A stretch of 44,629 bases of DNA from an uncultured Bacilli bacterium (GTDB lineage Bacteria > Bacillota_I > Bacilli_A > RF39 > UBA660): positions 1 through 44,629 of the forward strand of contig CAJTKV010000010.1 of the NCBI GenBank assembly GCA_910577075.1, given 5' to 3'. The position numbers were made by a program, and so were the translations under genes. Every line of letters begins with the position of its first letter. Within the stretch, counting starts at the first letter, position 1. Of this stretch, positions 31,662 through 38,344 are shown piece by piece. The notes under the pieces were generated by a model. That model worked only from the letters and a program-made list of their open reading frames with translations. It was not told where the DNA came from and did not search any database.

Positions 31662-33053
31662 CTACAAATTACTATTTCTTTTCTTTAATAGATAAACTAT
31701 TTTATATATTCCCGTTGAAAACAGTAATATAGAATTTATAATTAAGATTAAAGCCAAATCTTTTACAAAATTCCAAATAACCCAAAATGGTACCTTTATA
31801 ATTACTGGTAACAAAATTAATAATAACGGGAAAATTAAGTGCCTTACAAAATCTATTATATACAATTTCTTTGTTTTATTTTTAGTCTTCCACTTTTTAA
31901 TAGTTACAATTGGATATATAGCAATTAGAGTAACAACTAAATATATAACATCTAATAATAAATGATTTTTCAAATAAAGATTATTCGGAACATCTGGTTT
32001 TTCCTCCCCTAAAATAGGTTTTACTATATCTTCCAGTAAATTATTTGTAACTAAATAATCATTCATATTAACTAAAACAACAATACCTATATTATATTCT
32101 GGAATTATAAACATTTTAGAAGTATAGTTTTCTACAAGCCCAGAATGTGTCAAAACGGGTTTACTATAATATTTTGTAAATACCCACCCCATTCCATAAT
32201 AATCTCTATCCATATCATCTTGAGGTATATTGTCATAAAACATTTTATTAATACTATCATCTGTAATAATACTTAATCCTTGGTTTAAATACATTTGTAA
32301 ATATTTACCCAGATCACTAGCACTTGAACTAATAAAACCAGCAGGAACTTGTATCCAAGAATTATCATCAGTAGGATAACTTGGCGTTTCTGCAATTGGA
32401 ATACCAAAATAATTTTGATAACCTTTTATCAATCCATTTTTGTTGCTTTTTGCTAAAGTTGCCGAAGTATGATTCATTTTAAGTGGCTCAAATATATTTT
32501 TAGTAACGTAATCAGAATAACTTTCATTACTTACTGACTCAATAATTTTTCCCAATAAGTTATAATTAGCATTGGCATATTCATATTTACCATAATTTTT
32601 TGTTATTTTTAATTTTCCTAACTTTTGATAAGTTCCAATACCACTATTTTGATTTAATAATTGTTTTACTGTAATTTTATCACCATCACCTTTATTTTTA
32701 AAATAAAGTGATGTATCAATATAAGTAGAAATTGATTTGTTTATATCTATTTTATTTTCTTCCACTAATTTCATAATAGATAATGCAGTAAAAGATTTAC
32801 TCATTGACCCTATTATAAAAGGTGTATCAATATTTTCACAATTGCCATAAGTTTTTGAAAATATTACTTCATCGGAATTTACAACGATTACTGCCATACC
32901 AGGAATATGATTTTCTTTAATATCTTTTTCTAACACCTTACTTACGCTATCATAATCAATATTATTATTTTTAGCATAAACAATATTTTTATTTGGTATA
33001 TAAAGAAAAGAAACACAAAATATTAAACTTAAAACTATATATAATTTTTTCAT
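31662..33053 (-). CDS. Beta-lactamase-family serine hydrolase with C-terminal membrane helices
   Basis: 463 residues. A signal peptide (~1-27) exports a class C beta-lactamase/PBP-like domain with catalytic SMSK (~83-86), the YAN triad member (~159-161) and HSG (in THSGLVENY, ~315). The DNSWIQVPAGFISSSASDLGKYLQMYL stretch is typical. Three hydrophobic helices follow (~365-455), a layout seen in many Firmicutes esterase/peptidase homologues such as PbpE-like proteins. It probably acts on peptidoglycan peptides or small esters outside the membrane. True antibiotic resistance cannot be inferred. GTGAGG lies before ATG 33053, right after a perfect junction site. Confidence 0.9.
   Translation of the reverse strand: MKKLYIVLSLIFCVSFLYIPNKNIVYAKNNNIDYDSVSKVLEKDIKENHIPGMAVIVVNSDEVIFSKTYGNCENIDTPFIIGSMSKSFTALSIMKLVEENKIDINKSISTYIDTSLYFKNKGDGDKITVKQLLNQNSGIGTYQKLGKLKITKNYGKYEYANANYNLLGKIIESVSNESYSDYVTKNIFEPLKMNHTSATLAKSNKNGLIKGYQNYFGIPIAETPSYPTDDNSWIQVPAGFISSSASDLGKYLQMYLNQGLSIITDDSINKMFYDNIPQDDMDRDYYGMGWVFTKYYSKPVLTHSGLVENYTSKMFIIPEYNIGIVVLVNMNDYLVTNNLLEDIVKPILGEEKPDVPNNLYLKNHLLLDVIYLVVTLIAIYPIVTIKKWKTKNKTKKLYIIDFVRHLIFPLLLILLPVIIKVPFWVIWNFVKDLALILIINSILLFSTGIYKIVYLLKKRNSNL
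31666..31677 (-). repeat. Variant cassette junction site 4
   Basis: Minus strand AAATAGTAATTT, identical to site 9b. It overlaps the last codons of the serine hydrolase gene and precedes GAGGAGG. Confidence 0.7.
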
Positions 33054-33067
33054 AATACCTCACTTAC

Positions 33068-33079
33068 AAATTGTAATTT
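33068..33079 (-). repeat. Cassette junction site 5
   Basis: Exact core AAATTACAATTT, three bases after the stop of the frameshifted metallo-beta-lactamase tail and just before GTAAGTGAGG. Confidence 0.85.
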
Positions 33080-33082
33080 GAA

Positions 33083-33256
33083 TTATACTTGTTTCCAAAT
33101 CATTTTATTATCTTTAAATTCATAGCATAGTTTTGCTTCATCTAGTAAATATGATAGGTATGATTTTATTGTACTACCAACTAAAACATACTGATTTACA
33201 TTCATAGTTAACTTGTATTTATCAAAAATATATTTTAAAATTCCCTCAAAAGACAT
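33083..33256 (-). pseudogene. Frameshifted C-terminal segment of the metallo-beta-lactamase gene
   Basis: A 57-codon frame (MSFEGILKYIFDKY...) that continues the preceding gene in another frame. The two frames meet at a run of eight A on the coding strand (33256-33263). One extra A would join them into a single protein of 290 residues. The tail encodes a helical segment with YVLVGSTIKSYLSYL, as expected for the C-terminal winged-helix-like part of such hydrolases. Either the gene is broken, or slippage at the A-run produces the full form. The junction site follows this frame's stop by three bases, so the original gene ended here. Confidence 0.65.
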
Positions 33257-33954
33257 TTTTTTTCACAAGCATTATATATTTTTTCCATAATCTCATTCAC
33301 TTTATTTTTATTAAGTTCTATTAAAGAAGAAATATCATCTGTTGCCTCACAATGTGATGGAATATATATTTTACCATCTAAGGTATTCAAATAATCTAAA
33401 GTATTAATAAATTCTCTTACATCATATATGAAGAATAAATGATATTTTGTAATCGTTTCTTCACTAAATAATGAATCTGCTAGAAAATATACATTATCAC
33501 TTGTTCTTATTCCTATCATATCAAAAAAGTGTCCTTTTAATGAAAAATATTCTAGTCCATCAGGCAAATTATTTTCAATAGATGTTACAATAGATTCTTT
33601 TGCTAATAAAAACTTATTTCTAATATCTTTAAATGGATAACCACCATATAAGAAAGAAGATTCTAATATAGGAAATTCTGTAAAAGATTTTTCAATATTG
33701 TTTCCAAGAATAATACAATTAGATCTATCTTGTATTACTTTATTGCCTCCAATATGGTCTGCATTTGAATGAGTATTTATAATACCTTTAACATTCCAAC
33801 CTTGTTCATCTATAATTTTTAATATTTTCTTTCCTGCATCCTTATCATTTCCTGTATCTATGATATAAATATTATTATCATCAATTTTATAAATACCAAT
33901 ATTGGTAGCATTTTTTATATAATAAGTTTTTTCTCCTACTCTTACTAATTCCAT
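33235..33954 (-). CDS. Metallo-beta-lactamase-fold hydrolase, truncated by frameshift
   Basis: 239 residues in the main frame from ATG 33954; GAGGAG lies ten bases upstream. Metal-binding HSNADH (~62-67) matches HxHxDH with Asn-Ala in the middle and Ser in place of His-x spacing (THSNADHIGG). ADSLFSEE (~160) and IPSHCEATDD (~205) supply the later ligands. The small-molecule or thioester hydrolase role is unknown. The frame ends CEKKCLLREF at an A8 tract; the neighbouring frame clearly carries on the protein (33083-33256). The full-length product would be 290 residues. Flanked by perfect junction sites on both sides. Confidence 0.85.
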   Translation of the reverse strand: MELVRVGEKTYYIKNATNIGIYKIDDNNIYIIDTGNDKDAGKKILKIIDEQGWNVKGIINTHSNADHIGGNKVIQDRSNCIILGNNIEKSFTEFPILESSFLYGGYPFKDIRNKFLLAKESIVTSIENNLPDGLEYFSLKGHFFDMIGIRTSDNVYFLADSLFSEETITKYHLFFIYDVREFINTLDYLNTLDGKIYIPSHCEATDDISSLIELNKNKVNEIMEKIYNACEKKCLLREF

Positions 33955-33973
33955 AAACTTAATTCTCCTCGTC

Positions 33974-33985
33974 AAATTGTAATTT
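33974..33985 (-). repeat. Cassette junction site 6
   Basis: Exact core AAATTACAATTT, five bases after the VanZ stop codon, followed by GACGAGGAG. Confidence 0.85.
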
Positions 33986-33989
33986 GTTT

Positions 33990-34508
33990 CTATCTATTTT
34001 TTAAATAATTTACTATTTTAGTTGTTAAGGGTTTAAATATTAAATACATTATATATCCAATAATGCCACCTATTACATTAGTTATCAAATCAGTTATATC
34101 TGCTGATCTAATTCCATTTATTAAAGGTTGTAGTAGCTCTATGCCTAAACTTAATAGAAAAGTATACAAAATGACTTTTAATAATTTAGTGTTTTCTTTT
34201 TTTGCTAAAGGTACTAAAAATCCAAAGGGAATTGTCATTATAATATTTAATCCTACTTGTCTAACAAAATCTCCTCTGCCAAAAGTAATATCAATAAAAG
34301 GTACTAAATTCATTGGAGTATATGGATGATTAAATATAAATGGCAAAGATGTTATTATTGGCATTAAAGTAAAATATAATACAAAAGATAAGTATATATA
34401 CGTTATAGTATTTATTAACAATACATCTCTACCTTTTTCTTTCCATTTTTTATAAAATTTCCAAAAATATATTATTATTAGAAATGCAAAATCCACTAAT
34501 ACTTTCAT
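33990..34508 (-). CDS. VanZ-family membrane protein
   Basis: 172 residues from ATG 34508; GAGGAG is seven bases upstream, and the ATG at 34553 lies inside the preceding gene. Five hydrophobic segments are visible. The VanZ pattern is clear: NLVPFIDI (~67-74), NIIMTIPFGFLVPL (~85-98), SLGIELLQPLINGIRSADITDLITNVIGGIIGY (in parts: SLGIELLQ, RSADITDL, NVIGG). VanZ homologues confer low-level teicoplanin or lipoglycopeptide tolerance in some species, but most have unknown roles in the envelope. Common in integron-like arrays. Confidence 0.92.
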   Translation of the reverse strand: MKVLVDFAFLIIIYFWKFYKKWKEKGRDVLLINTITYIYLSFVLYFTLMPIITSLPFIFNHPYTPMNLVPFIDITFGRGDFVRQVGLNIIMTIPFGFLVPLAKKENTKLLKVILYTFLLSLGIELLQPLINGIRSADITDLITNVIGGIIGYIMYLIFKPLTTKIVNYLKNR

Positions 34509-34524
34509 ATCGTTTCTCCTCAAC

Positions 34525-34535
34525 AAATGTAATCT
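34525..34535 (-). repeat. Cassette junction site 7
   Basis: Minus strand AGATTACATTT, the core with one A missing and one A-to-G change, overlapping the TAG stop of the upstream small gene and followed by GTTGAGGAG. Confidence 0.65.
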
Positions 34536-34782
34536 AATCTTCCCTGCTCTCATCTGTAAAAATAATTAAATCAGATTCACTTTCATTCCAAGAGTCGTTA
34601 TAATCTCTATAATGCCAATGATATTCATCTTCAACTTTTTTATTTCCCATTTCTTTTTTTACTTCAATTAAGAAATTTATAATTTTATCTATGTCGAATT
34701 TATTACAACTTAATGTTACCTGACTCAATTCTATTATTTTGTCATATTCTTCATCATTTTTATCATATCCATATGCTTTCAT
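34534..34782 (-). CDS. Small acidic unknown protein, copy 2
   Basis: 82 residues from ATG 34782 (MKAYGYDK); a GGAATGGG lies about seven bases upstream and the earlier ATG at 34794 overlaps it. It is 74/82 identical to the protein at 35385-35633 by direct comparison. Soluble and acidic, with a central helix (FDIDKIINFLIEVKKEM) and a conserved WHYRDYNDSWNESESDLIIF end. I do not recognise it, though its size and charge would suit an immunity or antitoxin protein. The two copies lie in two different arrays, as expected if a cassette was copied and reinserted. Confidence 0.8.
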   Translation of the reverse strand: MKAYGYDKNDEEYDKIIELSQVTLSCNKFDIDKIINFLIEVKKEMGNKKVEDEYHWHYRDYNDSWNESESDLIIFTDESRED

Positions 34783-34798
34783 ATTCTTTCCCATTCCT

Positions 34799-34810
34799 AA
34801 AGTGTAATTT
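34799..34810 (-). repeat. Cassette junction site 8
   Basis: Minus strand AAATTACACTTT, one mismatch to the core; follows the ASCH gene stop by 15 bases and precedes AGGAATGGG. Confidence 0.75.
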
Positions 34811-34825
34811 AATAGAATTACTTAA

Positions 34826-35278
34826 CTAAAATCTCGATTTTTCATAGTTGTAAGGAATGCTAGTGCCAACAACGACATCTTCTATTTTTTCAATAATTAA
34901 CCAATCATCCATATTGCCTTGATGATCGAAGTCTAATGGTGTTATTTCCTCTACATTTTTAAATTCAACTAAACATAAACACTTTTTATGCCATCTTTCT
35001 TTTTGTTTATCAGTTAGTTGTAATTTACTATTATTATCTTCAATAGTTTTTGTTATTTCATCTTCTGTTAATTTAACAAAATTTTGAACCTCTGTTACAA
35101 CTGCTTTAGCTGTTATTTTTTTAGTTCCTTTTTCCATAAAATATAATACTTCATCTTTAAATACTCTGCTATGTGGTATTTTTCTTCCTGCTGCTCCTCT
35201 GATAACCATTGTTTTACTACCATCTAAAATCTTATTTAATTCTTTTGACTTATCATCACAATATACTAAATGTACCAT
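34826..35278 (-). CDS. ASCH-domain-like protein
   Basis: 150 residues; AAAGAGG lies seven bases before ATG 35278. The N-terminal half has the ASCH/PUA-like layout: a helix KELNKILDGSKTMVIRGAAGRK, then VFKDEVLYFMEKG, which matches the G-D-x-L-x-F strand, then a strand ITAKAVVTEV. The second half includes CLCLVEFKNVEEITPLDF. ASCH domains bind RNA, and some cleave it; they are frequent in accessory regions and toxin-like systems. First gene of array B, directly after a terminator, a -10 element and the variant junction site. Confidence 0.8.
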   Translation of the reverse strand: MVHLVYCDDKSKELNKILDGSKTMVIRGAAGRKIPHSRVFKDEVLYFMEKGTKKITAKAVVTEVQNFVKLTEDEITKTIEDNNSKLQLTDKQKERWHKKCLCLVEFKNVEEITPLDFDHQGNMDDWLIIEKIEDVVVGTSIPYNYEKSRF

Positions 35279-35305
35279 AATTCTACCTCTTTCTTTATAA
35301 TCGAC

Positions 35306-35317
35306 AAATTACTATTT
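35306..35317 (-). repeat. Variant cassette junction site 9b (array B head)
   Basis: Minus strand AAATAGTAATTT, the same variant as site 4. It lies about 14 bases downstream of a TGATATAAT promoter element and upstream of the first gene of array B. Confidence 0.75.
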
Positions 35318-35330
35318 TCCTTTCTCTTTA

Positions 35331-35339
35331 ATTATATCA
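35331..35339 (-). promoter_or_regulatory. Promoter of array B
   Basis: Extended -10 TGATATAAT on the minus strand (-10 hexamer 35331-35336), immediately after the terminator of array A. The -35 region is weak. Confidence 0.55.
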
Positions 35340-35371
35340 AAAAAAGAGTAAATCAAAAATATGATTTACTC
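35339..35371 (-). terminator. Terminator closing cassette array A
   Basis: Perfect 10-bp stem GAGTAAATCA/TGATTTACTC with 6-base loop and seven T on the minus strand, right after junction site 9a. Confidence 0.88.
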
Positions 35372-35374
35372 GAT

Positions 35375-35386
35375 AAATTGTAATTT
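35375..35386 (-). repeat. Cassette junction site 9a (array A end)
   Basis: Exact core AAATTACAATTT overlapping the stop codon of the small acidic protein gene, followed by the terminator instead of a ribosome-binding site. Confidence 0.85.
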
Positions 35387-35633
35387 AATCTTTTTGGCTC
35401 TCATCTGCAAAAATAATTAAATCGGATTCACTTTCATTCCAAGAATCATTATAATCTCTATAGTGCCAATGATCTCCATCTTCAACTTTTTTATTTTCCA
35501 TTTCTTTTTTTACTTCAACTAAGAAGTTTATAATCTTATCTATGTCGAATTTATTACAACTTAATGTTACCTGACTCAATTCTATTATTTTTTCATACTC
35601 TTCATCATTCTTATCATATCCATATGCTTTCAT
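35385..35633 (-). CDS. Small acidic unknown protein, copy 1
   Basis: 82 residues from ATG 35633; AGGAGTGAG lies upstream and the TTG/ATG further up overlap it. Differs at eight positions from the copy at 34534-34782 and has the same WHYRDYNDSWNESESDLIIF segment. Unlike the other copy it is the last gene of array A and is followed directly by a junction site and terminator. Function unknown. The duplication is confined to the coding sequence plus a few flanking bases; neighbouring genes are unrelated. Confidence 0.8.
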   Translation of the reverse strand: MKAYGYDKNDEEYEKIIELSQVTLSCNKFDIDKIINFLVEVKKEMENKKVEDGDHWHYRDYNDSWNESESDLIIFADESQKD

Positions 35634-35649
35634 ATTTTTTCTCACTCCT

Positions 35650-35661
35650 AAATTGTAATCT
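35650..35661 (-). repeat. Cassette junction site 10
   Basis: Minus strand AGATTACAATTT, one mismatch to the core, a few bases after the lipoprotein stop and followed by AGGAGTG as at sites 3 and 12. Confidence 0.8.
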
Positions 35662-35663
35662 TT

Positions 35664-36071
35664 TTATTTTTTAAATGAGCAATTATTATCTTCCCATAAA
35701 GCATAAAATTCTTCAGCAGTCGACCAGTCCAAATTATATTCCTCATGTAAATTGCACTTCGTTATATCTTGTATTGCTAAAGCAGAAAGATAAGCATTTA
35801 CTCCTGACAGTTTTTTATTTTTATACATATTTTCCAATACAGGAACTGCATCTTTACCTAATTTCACAATATTCCTATAAAAATCATTTTTAGTATAATC
35901 ATAGGGATTGGAAGATGTAATATCCGTTACTTCTACAATTTGGTCTAAATTTGTTGTAATCTCTTTTTCTAATTGTTCTTCATTTGTATAATTAAAATTT
36001 GCTTTTTCATTATTACTACAACCACACAAGCATATAACACAACACATACTAATAAAAAATATTTTTTTCAT
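35664..36071 (-). CDS. Small lipoprotein of unknown function
   Basis: 135 residues from ATG 36071; GGAGG is seven bases upstream and the earlier ATG at 36107 lies before the junction site. Residues 1-19 are a lipoprotein signal: MKKIFF, hydrophobic core, then LCGC as lipobox, so Cys19 is the likely lipid-modified residue and the protein is tethered to the outer face of the membrane. The mature part is soluble, with FYRNIVKLGKDAVPVLENMYKNKKLSGVNAYLSALAIQDIT resembling a HEAT-like helical pair (in shorter form: GKDAVPVLENMY, YLSALAIQDIT). Family not recognised. Confidence 0.78.
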   Translation of the reverse strand: MKKIFFISMCCVICLCGCSNNEKANFNYTNEEQLEKEITTNLDQIVEVTDITSSNPYDYTKNDFYRNIVKLGKDAVPVLENMYKNKKLSGVNAYLSALAIQDITKCNLHEEYNLDWSTAEEFYALWEDNNCSFKK

Positions 36072-36090
36072 AAATATTCCTCCATTCAAC

Positions 36091-36102
36091 AAATTGTAAT
36101 TT
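36091..36102 (-). repeat. Cassette junction site 11
   Basis: Exact core AAATTACAATTT, about five bases after the TGA stop of the upstream gene, followed by GTTGAATGGAGG. Confidence 0.85.
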
Positions 36103-36107
36103 AACAA

Positions 36108-36317
36108 TCACTTAGTATTCTCTTCTATTGTTTTTTTGCTATTTCGATATAATGAATTAAAAACTAAATCTATAAGCATTGGTATAATCGCATATCCTGC
36201 ATTATTTACTTTTTCAGTAAGACACAAAAATGCTCCAATTAAAGTTAATATGCAAAATAATATATTTAAAACAAAAAATATATTTTTTTTCATTTTTTCT
36301 CTTTTCAAATTAAACAT
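36108..36317 (-). CDS. Small two-helix membrane protein
   Basis: 69 residues from ATG 36317; AGGAGTG lies just upstream, right after a junction site. Two hydrophobic segments (~13-32 and ~38-54) with basic ends, KREKMKK before the first and YRNSKKT after the second, so both termini are probably cytoplasmic. No family recognised. Small membrane proteins of this kind are common in cassette arrays. Uses TGA as stop. Confidence 0.7.
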   Translation of the reverse strand: MFNLKREKMKKNIFFVLNILFCILTLIGAFLCLTEKVNNAGYAIIPMLIDLVFNSLYRNSKKTIEENTK

Positions 36318-36330
36318 ATATATCACTCCT

Positions 36331-36342
36331 AAATTGTAATTT
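36331..36342 (-). repeat. Cassette junction site 12
   Basis: Exact core AAATTACAATTT, about 30 bases after the acetyltransferase stop, followed by AGGAGTG. Confidence 0.85.
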
Positions 36343-36375
36343 GTATTACTCATCAAATAAAGATACTTATTGTTA

Positions 36376-37311
36376 TTAAATTTTTTTATGCCAAAAACCT
36401 ATACTATCTTCAGTGATGAATCCCGCCGCATTATAAAATTTCTTTCTCCAATCATATGAATTAACATAACACTTTTCAATTCCTAATTCTTTGCATTTTA
36501 GCATTACTCCGTGCATCATTGCAGTTCCAATACCTTTATGCCTATATTTTTCCCTTGTACTTACAGGTTCAATAAATGCGGTTTTTGATTCAACATCAAC
36601 ATACACAAAACAATAAGAGCAAACATTATTTCTTTCTTTAGAATTTTCATCAATTATTAAGCACTCAAAACTATCTTTGTACATTGATGATGCTTTTCTT
36701 GAATTATATGCACTCATATTATTTTCATAGTTCGGATCTTCTAAATCCGGATGAAAGCCTAAATTACAAGCACTCCATTTGTTGGATTCATTATTATAAT
36801 CGTCTCCATAAAGTAATTTATATCCATCTGGCAAATCAATAAAAACATCAGTTTCTTGGGGATTCACATAGTTATCGTAATCTTCTTCTACTTGCTTTTT
36901 ATAACCTTTGGCTTTCAAAATTTCTTGTCTATACTTTAGACTGTCATTTGCAATAACTAAAAAATCAACTGTTCCATCTTCATCTTTAGTAAATAATTCA
37001 ATGCAATTTTCTTCGGAATACTCAATCATCAACTTATATAATTCTTCATATCCTTTTTTTATACTCATATAAATTGCATCACCATCCGGAAGAATACATG
37101 CAACTATTTCATTTTTATCTTCCCAGAAAAATATATAATCACTTGACTTGGGCTTTCCTTTTTCTATATATTGTGTATCCATTCTATAAATTAGATCGTG
37201 TAATCTCTCTGGTAACCATGAAGTCATATTATTATTTTCTATGTATTGTTCTCTTAAAAATGCTTCTATTTTCTTTAAATGCTTTTCTAAATTAAATTTC
37301 CTTATTTCCAT
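36376..37311 (-). CDS. GNAT acetyltransferase, long form
   Basis: 311 residues from ATG 37311; GAGG lies about ten bases upstream. The C-terminal ~100 residues are a GNAT domain: AFIEPVSTREKYRHKGIGTAMMHGVML (~250-276) contains the R/Q-x-x-G-x-G/A acetyl-CoA loop (RHKGIG), then NAAGFITEDSIGFW. The N-terminal ~190 residues are a second, less conserved GNAT-like half, as in two-domain acetyltransferases. Substrate unknown; such genes are the commonest cargo of integron arrays. First gene of array A, after the variant junction and a -10 element. Confidence 0.87.
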   Translation of the reverse strand: MEIRKFNLEKHLKKIEAFLREQYIENNNMTSWLPERLHDLIYRMDTQYIEKGKPKSSDYIFFWEDKNEIVACILPDGDAIYMSIKKGYEELYKLMIEYSEENCIELFTKDEDGTVDFLVIANDSLKYRQEILKAKGYKKQVEEDYDNYVNPQETDVFIDLPDGYKLLYGDDYNNESNKWSACNLGFHPDLEDPNYENNMSAYNSRKASSMYKDSFECLIIDENSKERNNVCSYCFVYVDVESKTAFIEPVSTREKYRHKGIGTAMMHGVMLKCKELGIEKCYVNSYDWRKKFYNAAGFITEDSIGFWHKKI

Positions 37312-37329
37312 TATTAACACCTCACTTTT

Positions 37330-37341
37330 AAATTACTATCT
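37330..37341 (-). repeat. Variant cassette junction site 13 (array A head)
   Basis: Minus strand AGATAGTAATTT, one mismatch to the variant AAATAGTAATTT; followed by AAAAGTGAGG of the acetyltransferase. Confidence 0.65.
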
Positions 37342-37354
37342 GTCTATCACCTTA

Positions 37355-37360
37355 ATTATA
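37355..37360 (-). promoter_or_regulatory. Candidate -10 of array A
   Basis: TATAAT on the minus strand, 13 bases before the variant site; the same GATATAATTAA phrase precedes the array B head. No convincing -35. Confidence 0.4.
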
Positions 37361-37364
37361 TCTT

Positions 37365-38165
37365 CTATTTTTCAACTATTGATAAAATATGACCACTATA
37401 ACCAATTAAATCTTCTCTCTCACAAATTGATAAATGATAATCAACAAACATTTTATACTCTTTCTTTGTCATATTGTTAATATTTTCTCTCATAACTCTT
37501 CCAACGCCATCTGTTGCTACATAACACATTTTTTTTACATCAAATTTATTCATCAAGTCTTTAACTTCATCAAAGTATCTCATATTAAATATTAAATCTT
37601 CTGAATTATTTGGTTTAAAATCAAGTGAAACTTGTTTGTCAGCACCATAATTTTCATAAATATTTTTATCTTGAAATCCCCATGTAAGCATTGTTAAATC
37701 AAATAATATAAAGGCAATTAATATTTTACCATTAGGTTTGGTAACCCTAATAGCTTCACTGATTGCTTTTTTCTCTTCTTCATATTTAAATAAATGATAC
37801 AAAGGTCCTAAAACTAATGTTACATCAAAAGTATTATCAGCATACATTGATAAATCTAACGCATTACCTTGTATAACATTTATATTCATATTATCTTTGA
37901 TTTTGCTTTTCATTACATCAACATTTGCTTGTACTAATTCAATAGCGTCTACTTGATATCCTTTATTAGCATAATGTAAAGAGTATGCTCCTGTTCCAGC
38001 GCCAACTTCTAAAATTCTGTCACCTTGTTTTAAATATTTATCTATATATGTAGTTGTTGTAATGAATTCTATATAGTGCATTTTATCGTTTGTTAAGCGG
38101 TCATCTTCAACATATCCGTTTTTATAGAATCCATCAAGAACATTATCTAAAAATCTTTCTTTCAT
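37365..38165 (-). CDS. Class I SAM-dependent methyltransferase
   Basis: 266 residues from ATG 38165; AGGATG lies upstream. Motif I RILEVGAGTGAYSLHYA (~54) binds SAM, motif II acid in VDAIELV (~76), post-I NALDLS (~104), and motif IV VTLVLGPLYHLF (~117) with the GPLYHL phrase common in small-molecule methyltransferases of Firmicutes. Substrate unknown. It has its own extended -10 promoter and lacks a junction site upstream, so it is the gene just before array A rather than part of it. Confidence 0.9.
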   Translation of the reverse strand: MKERFLDNVLDGFYKNGYVEDDRLTNDKMHYIEFITTTTYIDKYLKQGDRILEVGAGTGAYSLHYANKGYQVDAIELVQANVDVMKSKIKDNMNINVIQGNALDLSMYADNTFDVTLVLGPLYHLFKYEEEKKAISEAIRVTKPNGKILIAFILFDLTMLTWGFQDKNIYENYGADKQVSLDFKPNNSEDLIFNMRYFDEVKDLMNKFDVKKMCYVATDGVGRVMRENINNMTKKEYKMFVDYHLSICEREDLIGYSGHILSIVEK

Positions 38166-38186
38166 AATAATCACATCCTATAATTA

Positions 38187-38195
38187 ATTATACCA
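38187..38195 (-). promoter_or_regulatory. Extended -10 promoter of the methyltransferase
   Basis: TGGTATAAT on the minus strand. I see no gene or RNA in the rest of 38166-38305. Confidence 0.55.
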
Positions 38196-38305
38196 CACTA
38201 ATACCTAATTCGTTCACACGGCTGATTCGGCTGGCGTCAAACAAAGTGATTGAAAATACTTTATAACCTATGATTATTCAACTTAAATCGGCATTTTAGT
38301 GCAGC

Positions 38306-38330
38306 AAAAAAGCCCACATATGTGAGCTTT
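38306..38330 (-). terminator. Terminator after rpsI
   Basis: AAAGCTCACATATGTGGGCTTT hairpin region with long near-perfect stem, then TTTT on the minus strand (stem arms AGCTCACA / TGTGGGCT). Confidence 0.85.
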
Positions 38331-38344
38331 GAAAACTGCATAAA

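Noticed and set aside
29131..37341. Junction 12-mers as a CRISPR array or as dif/Xer sites
   Set aside because: Spacing equals whole genes rather than fixed short spacers, and the sequence lacks the 28-bp XerC/XerD arm structure of dif.
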